DNA of 64,000 nt, from positions 163,713,080-163,777,079 of the forward strand of contig NC_081413.1 of NCBI RefSeq assembly GCF_030272615.1, read 5' to 3'. A model generated the notes under the pieces. It was not told the origin of the DNA and made no database searches. It saw only the letters and a program-made list of their open reading frames with translations. A program made the position numbers and the translations under genes. Source of the stretch: Cryptomeria japonica (Eukaryota > Streptophyta > Pinopsida > Cupressales > Cupressaceae). Shown one piece after another: positions 24,127 through 35,399 of this stretch. The first letter of the stretch is position 1, and each line of letters begins with the position of its first letter.

Positions 24127-24937
24127 TATCGTGCCCAAACTTTAGGGCACAAAAACAGAACAACAAAATTTTTTTTTGACATCAAGAATTCGCAACCTAT
24201 CCTACAATATAATGACTTTATTTGAGTTTTGTCTTATCTAGGATGTAAATAAATTCACTTACTAAGGTTAAGTTAATTAACCAACTCGATCGAGCAACTT
24301 AATGGGTGGAGATTAATTAGTGCCACGGATTAGTTAGCTAGCTCAATTTCCTTAACTAAGTTGTCGCTAATTAAAACAAGGGTTAATCGGATAATTTGAC
24401 GTATTAAATCATTCTCAATCATATAATGATAATGTTATTAATTAATTGATGCACATGCAAATTTATTATTTACATCCCACCGTTATGGTTTAAATTTTTA
24501 TAACACCATTTGCCCACTAAAGCCGATATTAGGCTAAAGCCAATTCTAATTTTTCTAACCCCTTAATTATGATGATTTAATTAAATTCGGCCCAAACTGG
24601 TCACCAAGGGCTTATGGTCCATAAAATTAGTTCTACAATTTCTCCTTTTAAATTTTCCTAACGTCCAAAAATATTGGGAAAAATCTATTGATTAATTAAA
24701 TAATTTAATCAATTTAATGTATGGTGTATCCAACTATAATAATCCTTTATTGTTAATCCCCTTGAATTAACTATATTAAAATTTAAATTTTCTAAAGAAT
24801 AAAAATATATAAAAATTCAATTATAAAAATAACCCTATTTATTAATTAAAACTAAACTCTAAAACTCCCAAATTAAATTTCCCAACTCTAATTTAAAATT
24901 CTTTTAATTAAAGAATTCCTTTATTCCTAAAATGCTA

Positions 24938-25042
24938 ACCCTAACCCGAAATTGGGTTAGGGTTGCATTTCTATATATTTCCACTTTGTTTCATTTTTTT
25001 ATCATTTTATGCCCTAACCCGAAATGGGTTAGGGTTTATTAA
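24938..25042. repeat. Two AACCCTAACCC / GGGTTAGGGTT hairpins
   Basis: 'ctaaccctaacccgaaattgg' followed by 'gttagggtt', and again 'gccctaacccgaaatgggtt' followed by 'agggttt', each form a perfect inverted repeat around a 4-5-base loop (GAAAT/GAAA). They contain telo-box-like AACCCTAA but are not a telomeric array. Confidence 0.85.
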
Positions 25043-25144
25043 ACCATTTCTTTTATATATTTTTTTTGTTAGGACTGTGATTGCAGGTACAGCGGAAGGA
25101 CGGTGAATAGGGTTTTCAACGAGGCGGAGGGTTTCTGGGCGCCG

Positions 25145-25385
25145 CTGTGCTTACACACAGTGGCGGCAGCGCCGCCCACTATGTGTACACACAGTGGCGG
25201 ACGGCATAGCCGCCGCCCACTGTGTATACAAACAGTGGCGGACACCGCTCACTGTGCGTAGCACAGTGGGGGCCGCGACCGCTCCACTGTGTTACACACA
25301 GTGCGGCACCCTTCGGCGCCGCCCACTGTGTGTAGCACAGTGGCTCGGCCGTGGCCGTCCACTGTGTTACACACAGTGGCCTGCG
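25145..25385. repeat. GC-rich array of CCACTGTG…CACAGTGG hairpins
   Basis: At least six consecutive palindromes of the form CCACTGTGT-n-ACACAGTGG occur at about 25175, 25215, 25246, 25284, 25322 and 25358. They are joined by GC-rich spacers such as 'cgccgcc' and 'cggccgtgg'. The first half-unit lies at 25154. Flanking DNA is AT-rich. Confidence 0.9.
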
Positions 25386-25469
25386 TTTTCCCATCTCCTT
25401 TTTTTTTAAAAAACATTTTAATATGTTTCGTGGTTTATATGATGCATTTTTTTTTTTTTTTTAAATCGA

Positions 25470-25539
25470 ATATGTATTTATATATATGTATATATATATA
25501 TATAAATATATATGGAGCACAATATCTTATATGAATATG

Positions 25540-25582
<43 letters not shown>

Positions 25583-25692
25583 ATATATATATTTATATAT
25601 ACATATAACATTGCTATGATCAGACATACATATATGTCTATATTTCTTTTTTTTTTTACAAGCATCCACAGAGTATGTTTTCAGATGCAGAA

Positions 25693-25746
<54 letters not shown>

Positions 25747-25955
25747 AAGTTTATTCTGCAATACATATCTTTTTTTTTCTTTAACACAGCAGCATGCAAT
25801 ACTTTTATATATTCTGTAACAGGGATACACTGGGGCAAAATATGTCTCCCTTTTTTTGTTGTTGCAGGAATAAACACATAAAGGAATTTATATATATATA
25901 TATATATATAAGTGTATATATATTTTCAATATATATATATATACCTATATATTTA
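25470..25955. repeat. TA/TATATG microsatellites
   Basis: Runs of (TA)n occur at about 25480-25600, 25695-25743 and 25890-25945, mixed with T-runs. ORFs reading Tyr-Ile repeats here are artefacts of the repeat. Confidence 0.95.
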
Positions 25956-25999
25956 CAGATGTATTCAATGAATGATAAGACAATAGGGCTGAATACCCT

Positions 26000-28677
26000 T
26001 ATATTGTTTGAGATTTTAACATCTAAACATTCTGATTTTTGTCTTTTAACAGCATTATGAATAACTTATTTTTCTTCTTTTTTTTTTTTTTTTATAGTCA
26101 TACGTCATACTTTCTACAGCAATGTAAATATACTAGTTCTTTTTCAACTATGTCTAAACAGAGTAAAAAGTCACAATTTAATAGTAAATAAAGATTTGCA
26201 AGAAACTACTCAACATAATGCATGCTCTTTTTTTTTTTTTTTTTCCTTAACTTACATTTACAGAAATAAACATGACAACAGAATCCTTTTCTTTTTGAGA
26301 CAGAATTTGATACAATTTACAACAATCTAATAAATGCTCAGAATTTAAATAAAAGGTATTTTGCATACAAAATATTTGAATACTAGGGTACACATTTACA
26401 ATGGGTGAAAGCAACCCCAACTAGTCACTTATTCTTAGTGATGAGGACTTGAATAAAAGAATACATTTCTTAAAACAGAAATAAAAGAATCAACTTAAGC
26501 CCAATTTTTACATATACATTTTCCTTTTCTTTTTGCTACAGATCATAAAATTACATTTCCTTTCTTTGCTTTTATGCATTTAAATAAAAATCTGAGTCTA
26601 AAACAATTGCAACCAAACAAACTGCAACTCTTAGTCTTTTTCCCAAGCCACCTGCATGTAAGATTTAGGACTGTGACCATGGGATGCCCACCTCCCAGCC
26701 TAGGCTTACCAGAAGCCACCCTCGAGCTAGGAGAATCAAGTTCTAGGCAGGTTACAAACAAGCATACAACACAAAATAGGGCAAATACTCAAACATACAC
26801 CTTCCCATCCCAAGCTACACTTTCACCACATTTTGTGATGATCAATCTACGGGTGGAAGTGGACCAAGTACCATTGGGGAGACTACAGCCAAAATACAAC
26901 CCAAGCCACCTCATGGCAACACAAAATACACAACAGATTCATCCCACACACCTTATGCCCCACAAAGGCTCAAAGCCATATTCTCTCCCCTTATGAACCC
27001 CAAATGCATACACAAGGCTATGCAGCAAGGGTCACAAAGGACACCCTTGAGATCACTCTCCTTAAGGAGAGCCTCTCACCCAAGGCTGTCATGCTTCTTC
27101 CACCCCAAGATCATCCTACTCTCCCAAGAGTAGGAGATCTTGGACACTCCCAAAAAACAAGGACACAAACAAAAAACATAGAAATGAAACTTCACATTCT
27201 TTTCTTCAACAACAATTTACATAACACTTTCTTTACAAGCATTTCTTTCCTTCAACAAAACAGCATAAACTAACATAAACAACATAAACAAGAGGAGATA
27301 AAAACCAACCTTATTCTGCCAATAGGTATGCTAAATTTAGTTGGAGATGAGCTGCCCAATCCACACAACTTTCTGCAATCTCTTGGCCCCCCAAATTCCT
27401 CTATCCTAAAATTGGTTTTTTTTTTTTTTCTTCCAACTTTTTCCAACAATCTCCAAGGATGGAGAATGGGTGATTAGCTCACTAAGCTTCCATTCTTAGC
27501 CTAAGAAGGCCTCTCTCACTCCTTCCAACCTCTTGGATAGAGTGAGGGATCCCCCATTGGGTTGGTCTTCCCTAGGTCTTACACACTCCCTAACCTAGGT
27601 GTCTAGAGAAGGGAAATGGAATGGGGAAGAGGGATTACTATCTCCAAGAAGGTTATCCTACCAAGGATGGCACTCCTATAGATGGAATTCGTCCATCTTG
27701 GGAAACCCACTTTTTTGGGTGGTTAAACAAGTCCTAAGGGAAAGACACATGGCCAATTTTCGCCTTCACCCATAGGTACCCCATGAGGCCTAATAGAAAA
27801 GCTCTAAAATTGACTCTAGGAGTTCATTTGACCCTCAGAAAGTCCACCTGAAGTTAACCTACGGGTCAACTCTGAGTTGACCTTCCTTGTGGCTCTCTAA
27901 CCTAGATTTCTTGGTTCCTTCAAGGATAATTAGGAGAAATAACAATTAACAAAAAATAAAACTCTCAAAAAGGTGACATGACAATTGCCAACACAACATA
28001 CTACATAGGTGTCAAGTGACACTACAAAATAATTCCACATCACAATATACACATGGCAGTTGTCCCTTAAACAATTTAAACAATCCAATATATACAAATT
28101 ACACTCATGCAACATTTTACATTTACGAATAAAATACAGTACATACGGGGTGTTGTCTCTCCAAATAGACAACCCCTGGTTTTACTAATGCACATTGGCC
28201 TAGGCTTGATTCTCCATAATATTTCCATGGTCACATGGATAATTTCCTGCACATCTCAATAAAAGCATTAGTACTTCCCAAATAACCTGATATAATATAT
28301 AACACATAATCAGAATACAATACATTCATTCTGCAAAGGCTCGTCATTATAAAATACGATTTATCACAAATCAAAGCAATTTATTATAATCCTCAAATTT
28401 TGATCCATCTACAAGATATGCAAACATTTTTCTAACATTATAACAAATTCTGAAATTCAAGTAATAACCTGCATCATCACAATATTACCCTAATCTAGAA
28501 TCATATAATATTCTATAATCCACAAGGCATAGAAATGAAGCATCCATATATATCAATGTTGCCAAAATCATGGGACCATGTAAAGTTCTCTATCCATAGT
28601 GTGTCAAAACTAGCATCTAAAATAGTTCCAAAATGAAAATAGCTGAAGAGATAGGATGGATCGGGGTAGGGCCTCAC
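26000..28677. other. Non-coding remainder of the 4.55-kb insertion
   Basis: AT-rich sequence with T-runs (26080, 26230, 27418). Two plus-strand ORFs (26574-26996, 27004-27273) are Pro/Thr/His-rich, have no homologue I recognise and no conserved motif. I see nothing else to annotate. Confidence 0.5.
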
Positions 28678-28683
28678 AAGGAA

Positions 28684-30240
28684 TTCGATTTTTTTTTACA
28701 ATAGAACTAAATAGAGGAGATCAATTAACAGAATAACCAAAATTAGATTGAGGGGTGGCCATTATACTGAGGACCCTAACCTAATTGTAGTAGAGGTAGT
28801 CAAGTATTTTGCGAATATCATAAATAACTGGGAAGGTTCTAACCTTAGCTCCCGAGATACTATCCTGGCCAACATCCCAAAAATTATTACTGATGCGCAA
28901 AACAAGAGTCTAGGTGCTAGTTTTACGGAAGAAGTGGAAGTAGCCCTTAGATAGATGAACCCTGACAAGGCTCCAGGGCTTGATGGCTACCCAACGACCT
29001 TTTTTCAGAAGTGTTGGCATTTTATTGGGGATGATGTAACGAGGGCACTGGAGAGCCAAAAACTCGAGTGAGGTGCTCAAGGAAATCAATAACACTTTTA
29101 TTACCCTTATTCCTAAAAAGGAAAAGGTAGACAACTTTGATGATTTGAGACCAATATCTCTTTGCAATACTATTTACAAACTTCTCTCCAAAACTATCAC
29201 CAACAACCTGTAGAAATTGCTCCCTCTCCTTATAAGTGAAGATCAAATGATTTTTATCCCAGGTAGGTCTATTTTTTATGGTACTATCACTACCCAAGAG
29301 GCCATTTATTCCATCCAACAAAACAAGGTATCGAGTATGCTTATCAAGCTAGATATTAAGAAAGCTTATGATAAAGTTGACTGGCATTTCCTTTGTAAAT
29401 GTCTAGAGGCCTTCAGTTTTTCTAAATCATGGATAAACCTTATTTATGAATGCATCTCCTCTCCTAGAGTGTCCATCCTAGTAAACGGATCCCCTGAGGG
29501 ATTCTTTGGCACTTCTAGGGGATTAAGGCAAGGGAGTCCTATTTCTCCCTTCCTCTTTATCATTATGGCTAAATCTTTGGGTAGGTCAATTTCAAGAGCT
29601 AGAGAGAGGGAGTCCCTAGTAGGCATTAGAATAACCAGGAGGGTATCTTCCATCACTCATCATCAATTTTTTGATGATACTATGCTATATGGCCTAGGCA
29701 AGAGACATGAGGCATGCTCATTCAAGGTAATTGTTGATTCCTATGCCAAGGATTTAGGGCATGAAATTAACACTGACAAATCTGAAATCTTGTTTTCTAA
29801 CAGTGATAAGAACAAGGAATATGCAATCTATAATATTATAAATTTTAGGGTAGGGAAATTACCATGCAATTATATTGGCTTACCCTTAGCAAAAGGTTGC
29901 AGATCTTCTAAACTCTGGGATCATATTGTCAACAAAATAAATTCCAAAGCGGAATCCTAGAGAGGGAAATGGCTCTCCTCAGCGGGCAAAGCTAGCATGA
30001 TAAAATTAGTCCTCTCTTTCATGCCAATTTATTGACTATCTGTATTTACCTCCTAATAGTCAAAAAGGAGCTAAACAAGATCCTAAGAAATTTCTTCTGG
30101 CAAGGGTCAGGAGATAAAAATAAATATGCATTACTGGCTTGGGATAAAGTTTGCAAGCCTAAGGAGATTGGTGGGGTTGGAGTTAAGAACATGAAGGATC
30201 AGAGTAAGGCCTTAGGTGTGAAATTAGTGTGGAGTATGCA
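28684..30240 (+). pseudogene. LINE ORF2: reverse transcriptase
   Basis: The frame resumes with FFYNRTK-stop-RRSINRI, then [40 protein letters not shown] and LDIKKAYDKVDWHFL. GLRQGSPISPFLF follows, then the catalytic box QFFDDTMLYG near 29663-29680. Non-LTR RTs normally have (F/Y)ADD here, so the Ala is replaced by Phe. The thumb region (NYIGLPLAKGCRSSKLWDHI) follows. The longest intact piece is 247 residues (29217-29960). Confidence 0.93.
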
Positions 30241-30749
30241 TTAATTCCCTCACCTTAAATGTGCTAGAATCCTTTATCATAAATATTTGAATAGCATCAA
30301 CCTTCAGAGGGTCTTTAGAACTGCTAACCTCCCAAGAGGGTCATGCATTTGGAACTTCATGCTTGATTGCAAAAGCATTATGTTGGAAAAACTCACATGG
30401 AACATAGGAGAGGGTAGCTAGGCTTTGTTCTAGTTGAACTCATGGGGTGGCTATCCGATAATCAACAAATTTGCTAATTTCAAAAATGCGCAAACCCTCT
30501 TGGAAGATAGATGGGGAAAATATGTCAAAAATTATATTAAAATGGAAGATGGAAGCATAACCAAGAAGTGGAGATGGAAATATTTGGATAATATAGGTAT
30601 TCCGATTGGAGAGAAAGAGGGATTGATTCAAATCCTAGAATCAAGATTCATATCCTTCCAGCTTAGCCATGATAAACTAGTGTGGGATAGATCCAAATCT
30701 AGAAGCTATAACACCAAGGAAGGCTCTAAAATTTTGGTTGGAAAATAAC

Positions 30750-31777
30750 TAAGACCAAAATGTGAAATTCCATTAAAGTTTTGTTGGGATAAAAATTGCC
30801 TCCCAAAGACAGGAATGTTCTCATGGTTAGCCCTACAGAATAGGATCCTTACTGTCGACCTATTTAAGAAATGGGGTTATGAAAGCCCAAGCAAATGCCC
30901 ACTTTACAAGAAGGATGAGGAAAATGTGGATCACCTATTATTATCCTACAATTTCTCACTTCAATGTTGGAACTGGCTTCATAATAAAGTAGGATGGAGT
31001 TCAGCAATACCGAGCTTTATTCTGAACGTGTTTCAAGCTTGGCCTATAAGAAATATGAAGTGTTTGTATGGAGGTTTGTGCATCATTTCTCCATCTATTG
31101 TTATCTGGGAACTTTGGAAAGAAAGAAATAGGAGACTCTTCAAAGGACACAAGCTAGGTTGGGAAAAAATAACTAACAAAATAGAAGCTGTTATTATTGA
31201 AATTTTGAATAACAGAGTAATGAAAGGACAATATGGGGATGCAAATATGTCCTTTTGGGATGAAAAGAAGAGGGAGTGTTGGAATGTCTTGAAAATTCCC
31301 TCTTACATTAGACTAGGGCTTGAGCTAGTTAAAGGAAAAAGGGAAACTTGTGTTTGGAAACTAACTAAGAATGGTTGGTTTAAGCTAAACTTTGATGGAG
31401 CATCCAGAGGCAATCCAAGATAGGCTGGTATTGGTTGTTGTCTTCACAACTCAAATGGGACCGAGGTGGTGCAGAGAGCTAAACCATTAGGAATTGAAAC
31501 TAACAATAGGGTGAAATTCATGGCACTAGTGAAAAGGCTCAATATGTGCATGGCATTAGGAGTGGAGAAAATAGTTGTCAAAGGGGACTCAACCATTGTA
31601 ATCAATGCTATGAGAAAATGATCCATTCTAAACTAGAGGTTAGATGTGTAGCTCAACATAGCTTTAAACCTGAGCAAGGCTTTCAAGAAGAACATATGTA
31701 ATCACATCTTCCACGAGGGAAATTTTAAGGCAAATGAATTAGCTAATATGGGGGCAGATGGGATCTACATAGACTAA
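30750..31777 (+). pseudogene. LINE ORF2: zinc-binding domain and plant RNase H
   Basis: The zf-RVT region reads KTGMFSWLALQNRILTVD…CPLYKKDEENVDHLLLSY. The RNase H begins FKLNFDGASRGNPR, with the first catalytic Asp in LNFDGA, and continues through VKGDSTIVINAM (second acidic site) and NEL-NMGAD near the end. The stop is at 31775-31777. A C-terminal RNase H is typical of plant L1 elements. One TAG breaks the frame just after GNPR. Confidence 0.9.
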
Positions 31778-31964
31778 CAGTAACATCATATTTGTAGCCT
31801 CAGAAATTGTAGGCTCATACCGTCCCCTTCACTCCTTGATCTATAAGGGGACAATAGATAAGGGGCATGGAGGGTTGACAGAGATTATATTTCTCATCAC
31901 CTCACGCTAATGACATATTTACATTACTGCCAATTTTTTCTAAAGAGAAAATACTCATTATGCA

Positions 31965-32055
31965 GATATATTAAAATATAAATATAAACATATTCATATA
32001 TATATATATGTATATATAAAAATATATATATAAAAATATATACAGAGATATATAC

Positions 32056-32086
<31 letters not shown>

Positions 32087-32184
32087 CATATATATATACA
32101 CACACATATATATATATATATGGATACATATACCTGTATATGTATCCCTATATATAAGTGTCTTTATATATATAAATATATACA

Positions 32185-32241
<57 letters not shown>

Positions 32242-32615
32242 ATGTATATATATGGGTGCATATATATACGAATATATACATATAATTATATATATATATT
32301 AAATGATACATATGTAGACATATATTTGTCTATATATATAGGTGTATATATATATTGATATATATGAGCATACACATTTATTTATATAATATATTGACAC
32401 ATACACACACAATATATATATATATATAAACAAATATATACATATACACTCATAAATATATATATATATATATATATATATTTGTATACATATAAAACTA
32501 TATATATAGATATATAATCATAGAGATATATGTTTATGGGTATGTATATTATCATCGATTTGGCTGCGCATCTGTATTTTCAATCATACATATATATATA
32601 TATATATATGTTGTC
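31965..32615. repeat. Large TA-rich microsatellite cluster
   Basis: About 650 bp of (TA)n, TATG, TATAC and TATAAA variants. It begins about 190 bp after the LINE ORF2 stop and may have grown from the LINE's 3' tail. Confidence 0.95.
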
Positions 32616-32991
32616 TTGCATAACCTTCTCTTCTACTCGAATTAAAACCTTTATACTGGCGGCACATAAAGAGACGTTAATTTGAACTTCCTTGTCGCGC
32701 ATGCTACCTGTGACTTGTACGTAGATTGATCAATTAATGTCGTTGGTATTAATTACCTTGATCTTGGAGATCCTCTTTCACCAGTTTCTGGGCATCGTGA
32801 CCCTTCATTCCTCCGTCTGACACTCTTAAGCGATCAATTTGGTCCTTTTCGAGATAGTTGAGCTATATTTTATGATGCCTTTCAAAGAACAATTACTATT
32901 GTAGTGGCTTAGTTTATCCTCTTCTATAAGAGCAATCGGTTATCCCAGTGTAATTTGGGCTGTCTGCTGATTTGAGTGAGTTGATCTCATT

Positions 32992-33645
32992 ATGGATACA
33001 CCACTAAGGCTAGTTGGGCTTAAGCGACAAATGACATTTTCAGGAGACATCAAAGAAGATAGATTGAAAGGCATTCTTGTCTTTCCTAATGTCCTGGTTG
33101 TTTGGGCAGTCAAGAAAATATTAGGGGAAGAGTATATTAAGAATGATGACCACACTAGGGTCAACTCTGATATAGCTGCAATGTTTTTAGTGGTGGCCAT
33201 GCACTTTGAGAGGGATAGGGAGGTGGTTGTGAAATTATGCAGAAGTGTCTTCAAGAAGGAACTGTTGGGTGAATTGGATAGGGATGTCATCAATGTGGAT
33301 GAGGATTTAACTGCTCCTAAGCCTCAAAACTATGATAGATTCATATGGAAAAATAAACCGATGCCAAGATTTCCAATCTTGGAAATAGAAGATGAGTCTG
33401 CCTTTGCGGGCTATAATCTGATAAGGCAAAGGAATTTCTTCTTTCTTATGTGGCTTCTACATATTAATCGCCTTGTAATAGATGGCTAGAAAACTATCTT
33501 GAGGTAGAAGACATTGAAGTAGTCCCTGATGATGTGGAGATCCCCTTCATCCCTACCTCCAGACTAGGAGAATCCCCTGTTAGTTTAGGGCCATTGGCAA
33601 GCAAGGTTTGGTTGAGTAGGAGTCGGGCTTCTCTCGAGTCCTAGG
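32992..33645 (+). pseudogene. Unrecognised protein, about 217 residues, one frameshift
   Basis: The first frame (32992-33489, 165 residues) starts MDTPLRLVGLKRQMTFSGD. A second frame continues it as WLENYLEVEDIEVVPDDVEI and ends at a TAG near 33645. Codon use looks protein-like: few low-complexity runs, mixed charged and hydrophobic residues (ILGEEYIKNDDHTRVNSDIA). I do not recognise a family and see no zinc, protease or polymerase motif. It could be the opening of another LINE ORF1 or Gag, or a captured host exon. No intron borders are obvious. Confidence 0.45.
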
Positions 33646-33649
33646 ACTT

Positions 33650-34088
33650 GATCTCTTTCTGCAGGATAGTTTTTTAATTTATCTTTTGGTTTACTATATC
33701 GTCTCTCTTGGCTCCAATTGGAATCCTTTGATGCTTAAACACTGCTTTTACTTTAAGGTTGGATATAAGTAATACAAACATATGGATGTTCAGATTAATA
33801 TTATATTCAGCTTAGCTATGTTATTAATGTGTTCTATATCCAGCTTTGTGTTCTCACATCAAATTTATTTAAATATCTGCTATGATTTGGGTGCATTCTC
33901 AAAATTTTTGCATGGATATAGATAAGGGTGAGTTAGCAGGTCACGCTTTTGGGTTTAAGTGGATAATTTTGTGAATATATAGATCCATACAAATATTATC
34001 AAAATGCAGTTTATCCATCCTCTCGGTGCTTACTCTAGTGCGATCCCCTGCATGCCTATCCCTCCTCCATGTTAGAGTTCTTTATCCC

Positions 34089-34138
<50 letters not shown>

Positions 34139-35380
34139 GGTAGAGATAGGAGGGGATTTTCACTACTTTTACTAATTTTCTGAGACTAGTTTGAGAGAGG
34201 TGGGTCTGAGATTCATTTTAAGATCTATCAAACATTTTTAGTTTGTTGATAAGCCTTATGAAGGTAGCCCTCAGGTTTATAATCAGACATCTCTATCTGT
34301 CCTTTAGCATTTTTCATCTCATGGTGTATTTTTGGCTAATTTTGAAAAACAAATAATATAATTATCGAACTTACTTACGGTTTATGACTTGGTTCTCTTA
34401 AGGAACCATGGTAATCCTGATATAAGGATAAATAGTTGTTTTAAACTTTCTTGATGATTCACACATGCTGGTACTTTGGGAATTAGACCCTTCATACAGT
34501 ACAATATATATAAGAATATATATATATATACATATATTAAGATATATATTTGTATATATATATATATATATATATCTTCACATACATAGTCTCTAGAAAG
34601 GATCCGAAGGTCATTCTTTGTGGAAAGAAAATAGGATCAAAACTTTTTGAGGATTGAGTGGTATGAAATTTCAGTTCTTTAGGGAGGATAGTTTATCCTT
34701 TCTTTTCAGGTCCTTGGCTATGTGAATATTCCATTTGGCTTAATGATATAAAAGTTGTTATCCTAGAACTAATGATATGCAAGGCTTTGTTAATGATCTA
34801 TCTGACAATCACTATAGGGTTACTTCTAACAATGCTATTGTAACCTGGGTAATCTTTCATCTTGCAATCAACATTAAAAGGATTTCTTTGTTGTCTCAAT
34901 ATAGAAGATTCCATGGTTGTAATAGCATTAGTGGAAAGTGTTTTGCAAGCCATGCTATATAAAAAATGTCTTACACAATTGGGCTAACAAATCATGAAGT
35001 GGTATGCTGTAGGGCTATATTGAGATTTATTTTGTAGGTGACAATACTAGTAGGAAGTCTGTGAGTCAAGATAAATGAGGAAAGATACTAGAGAAATTGA
35101 AGGCATAATTCTGAGAGGAGCATCTCATGATGGGATACTTACACTACAACAATTAGAAGAGAACTACAAAAATTAGAAGAGAACAACACTTGGACCTATA
35201 TGAGTATGCTTAATCCAGAAAGAAAGAGTCAAAAAGGATATGATGTGATTACAATTGTTGTTGAGTTTTAGTCCTTTATTTAACTAGACTTAATATCTTG
35301 GGTAAGGCCCAAGGTTTTCTTCTCTCCTCTCTTTCCTACCAACACCTGCATTGAGTGGAGAATGTAATCTTGTTTATAAT
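33650..35380. other. Non-coding interval
   Basis: AT-rich DNA with an (AC)n run at 34093-34133 and a TA-rich block at 34500-34575. A 61-codon ORF at 34777-34962 has no support. Nothing else is recognisable. Confidence 0.5.
34093..34133. repeat. (AC)n microsatellite, about 20 repeats
   Basis: Uninterrupted 'ac' dinucleotide run. Confidence 0.98.
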
Positions 35381-35399
35381 TTAATAAAATATGTTAGCT

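Larger units (their letters stand above)
24127..28678 (-). mobile_element. 4.55-kb non-coding insertion, probable very long solo LTR
   Basis: The segment interrupts LINE ORF2 exactly and is flanked by AGGAA at 24122-24126 and 28679-28683. Its minus strand runs TGTGAGGCCC…GGGCACGATA, that is TG…TA, where an LTR would have TG…CA (one decayed base). I see no pol motif and no internal second copy of the ends, so a solo LTR or a gene-less LTR element is most likely. It contains two telomere-motif hairpins, a GC-rich hairpin array, TA and T tracts, and about 2.6 kb of featureless sequence. Confidence 0.6.
14400..31970 (+). mobile_element. LINE (L1-type with plant RNase H), split by two insertions
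   Basis: Plus-strand pieces: about 14400-14632, 21413-24126 and 28679-31970. They give ORF1, then endonuclease, reverse transcriptase, zinc-binding domain and RNase H in order. The frame reads straight across the copia-1 insertion once its duplication is removed (…SSPPFHLP at the left, QTRSRNGVV at the right). It also resumes across the second insertion (GDRN | FFYNRTK-RRSINRI). The 5' end is not sharply defined. The 3' end passes into a TA-rich repeat at about 31.97 kb. Many stops mean the copy is inactive. Confidence 0.85.

Noticed and set aside
24938-25042. Interstitial telomere
   Set aside because: Only two to three telomere-type units, arranged as inverted pairs, not a head-to-tail TTTAGGG array.
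25145-25385. CRISPR-like array
   Set aside because: Repeats are palindromic with GC-rich, non-unique, short spacers inside a plant transposon; no cas genes and no prokaryotic context.
25179-25534. ORFs on both strands across the hairpin array
   Set aside because: Palindromes give similar translations on both strands; no start context or domain supports coding.
25435-26060. Tyr/Ile-rich ORFs resembling membrane peptides
   Set aside because: They are translations of (TA)n microsatellites.
26574-27273. Possible host gene with Pro/His-rich product
   Set aside because: No domain, no splice pattern, and it lies within the target-duplicated 4.55-kb insertion; composition alone explains it.
32940-33293. 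117-residue Ser/Thr-rich minus-strand ORF
   Set aside because: It is opposite the better-composed 165-residue plus-strand ORF at 32992-33489 and looks like its complement.
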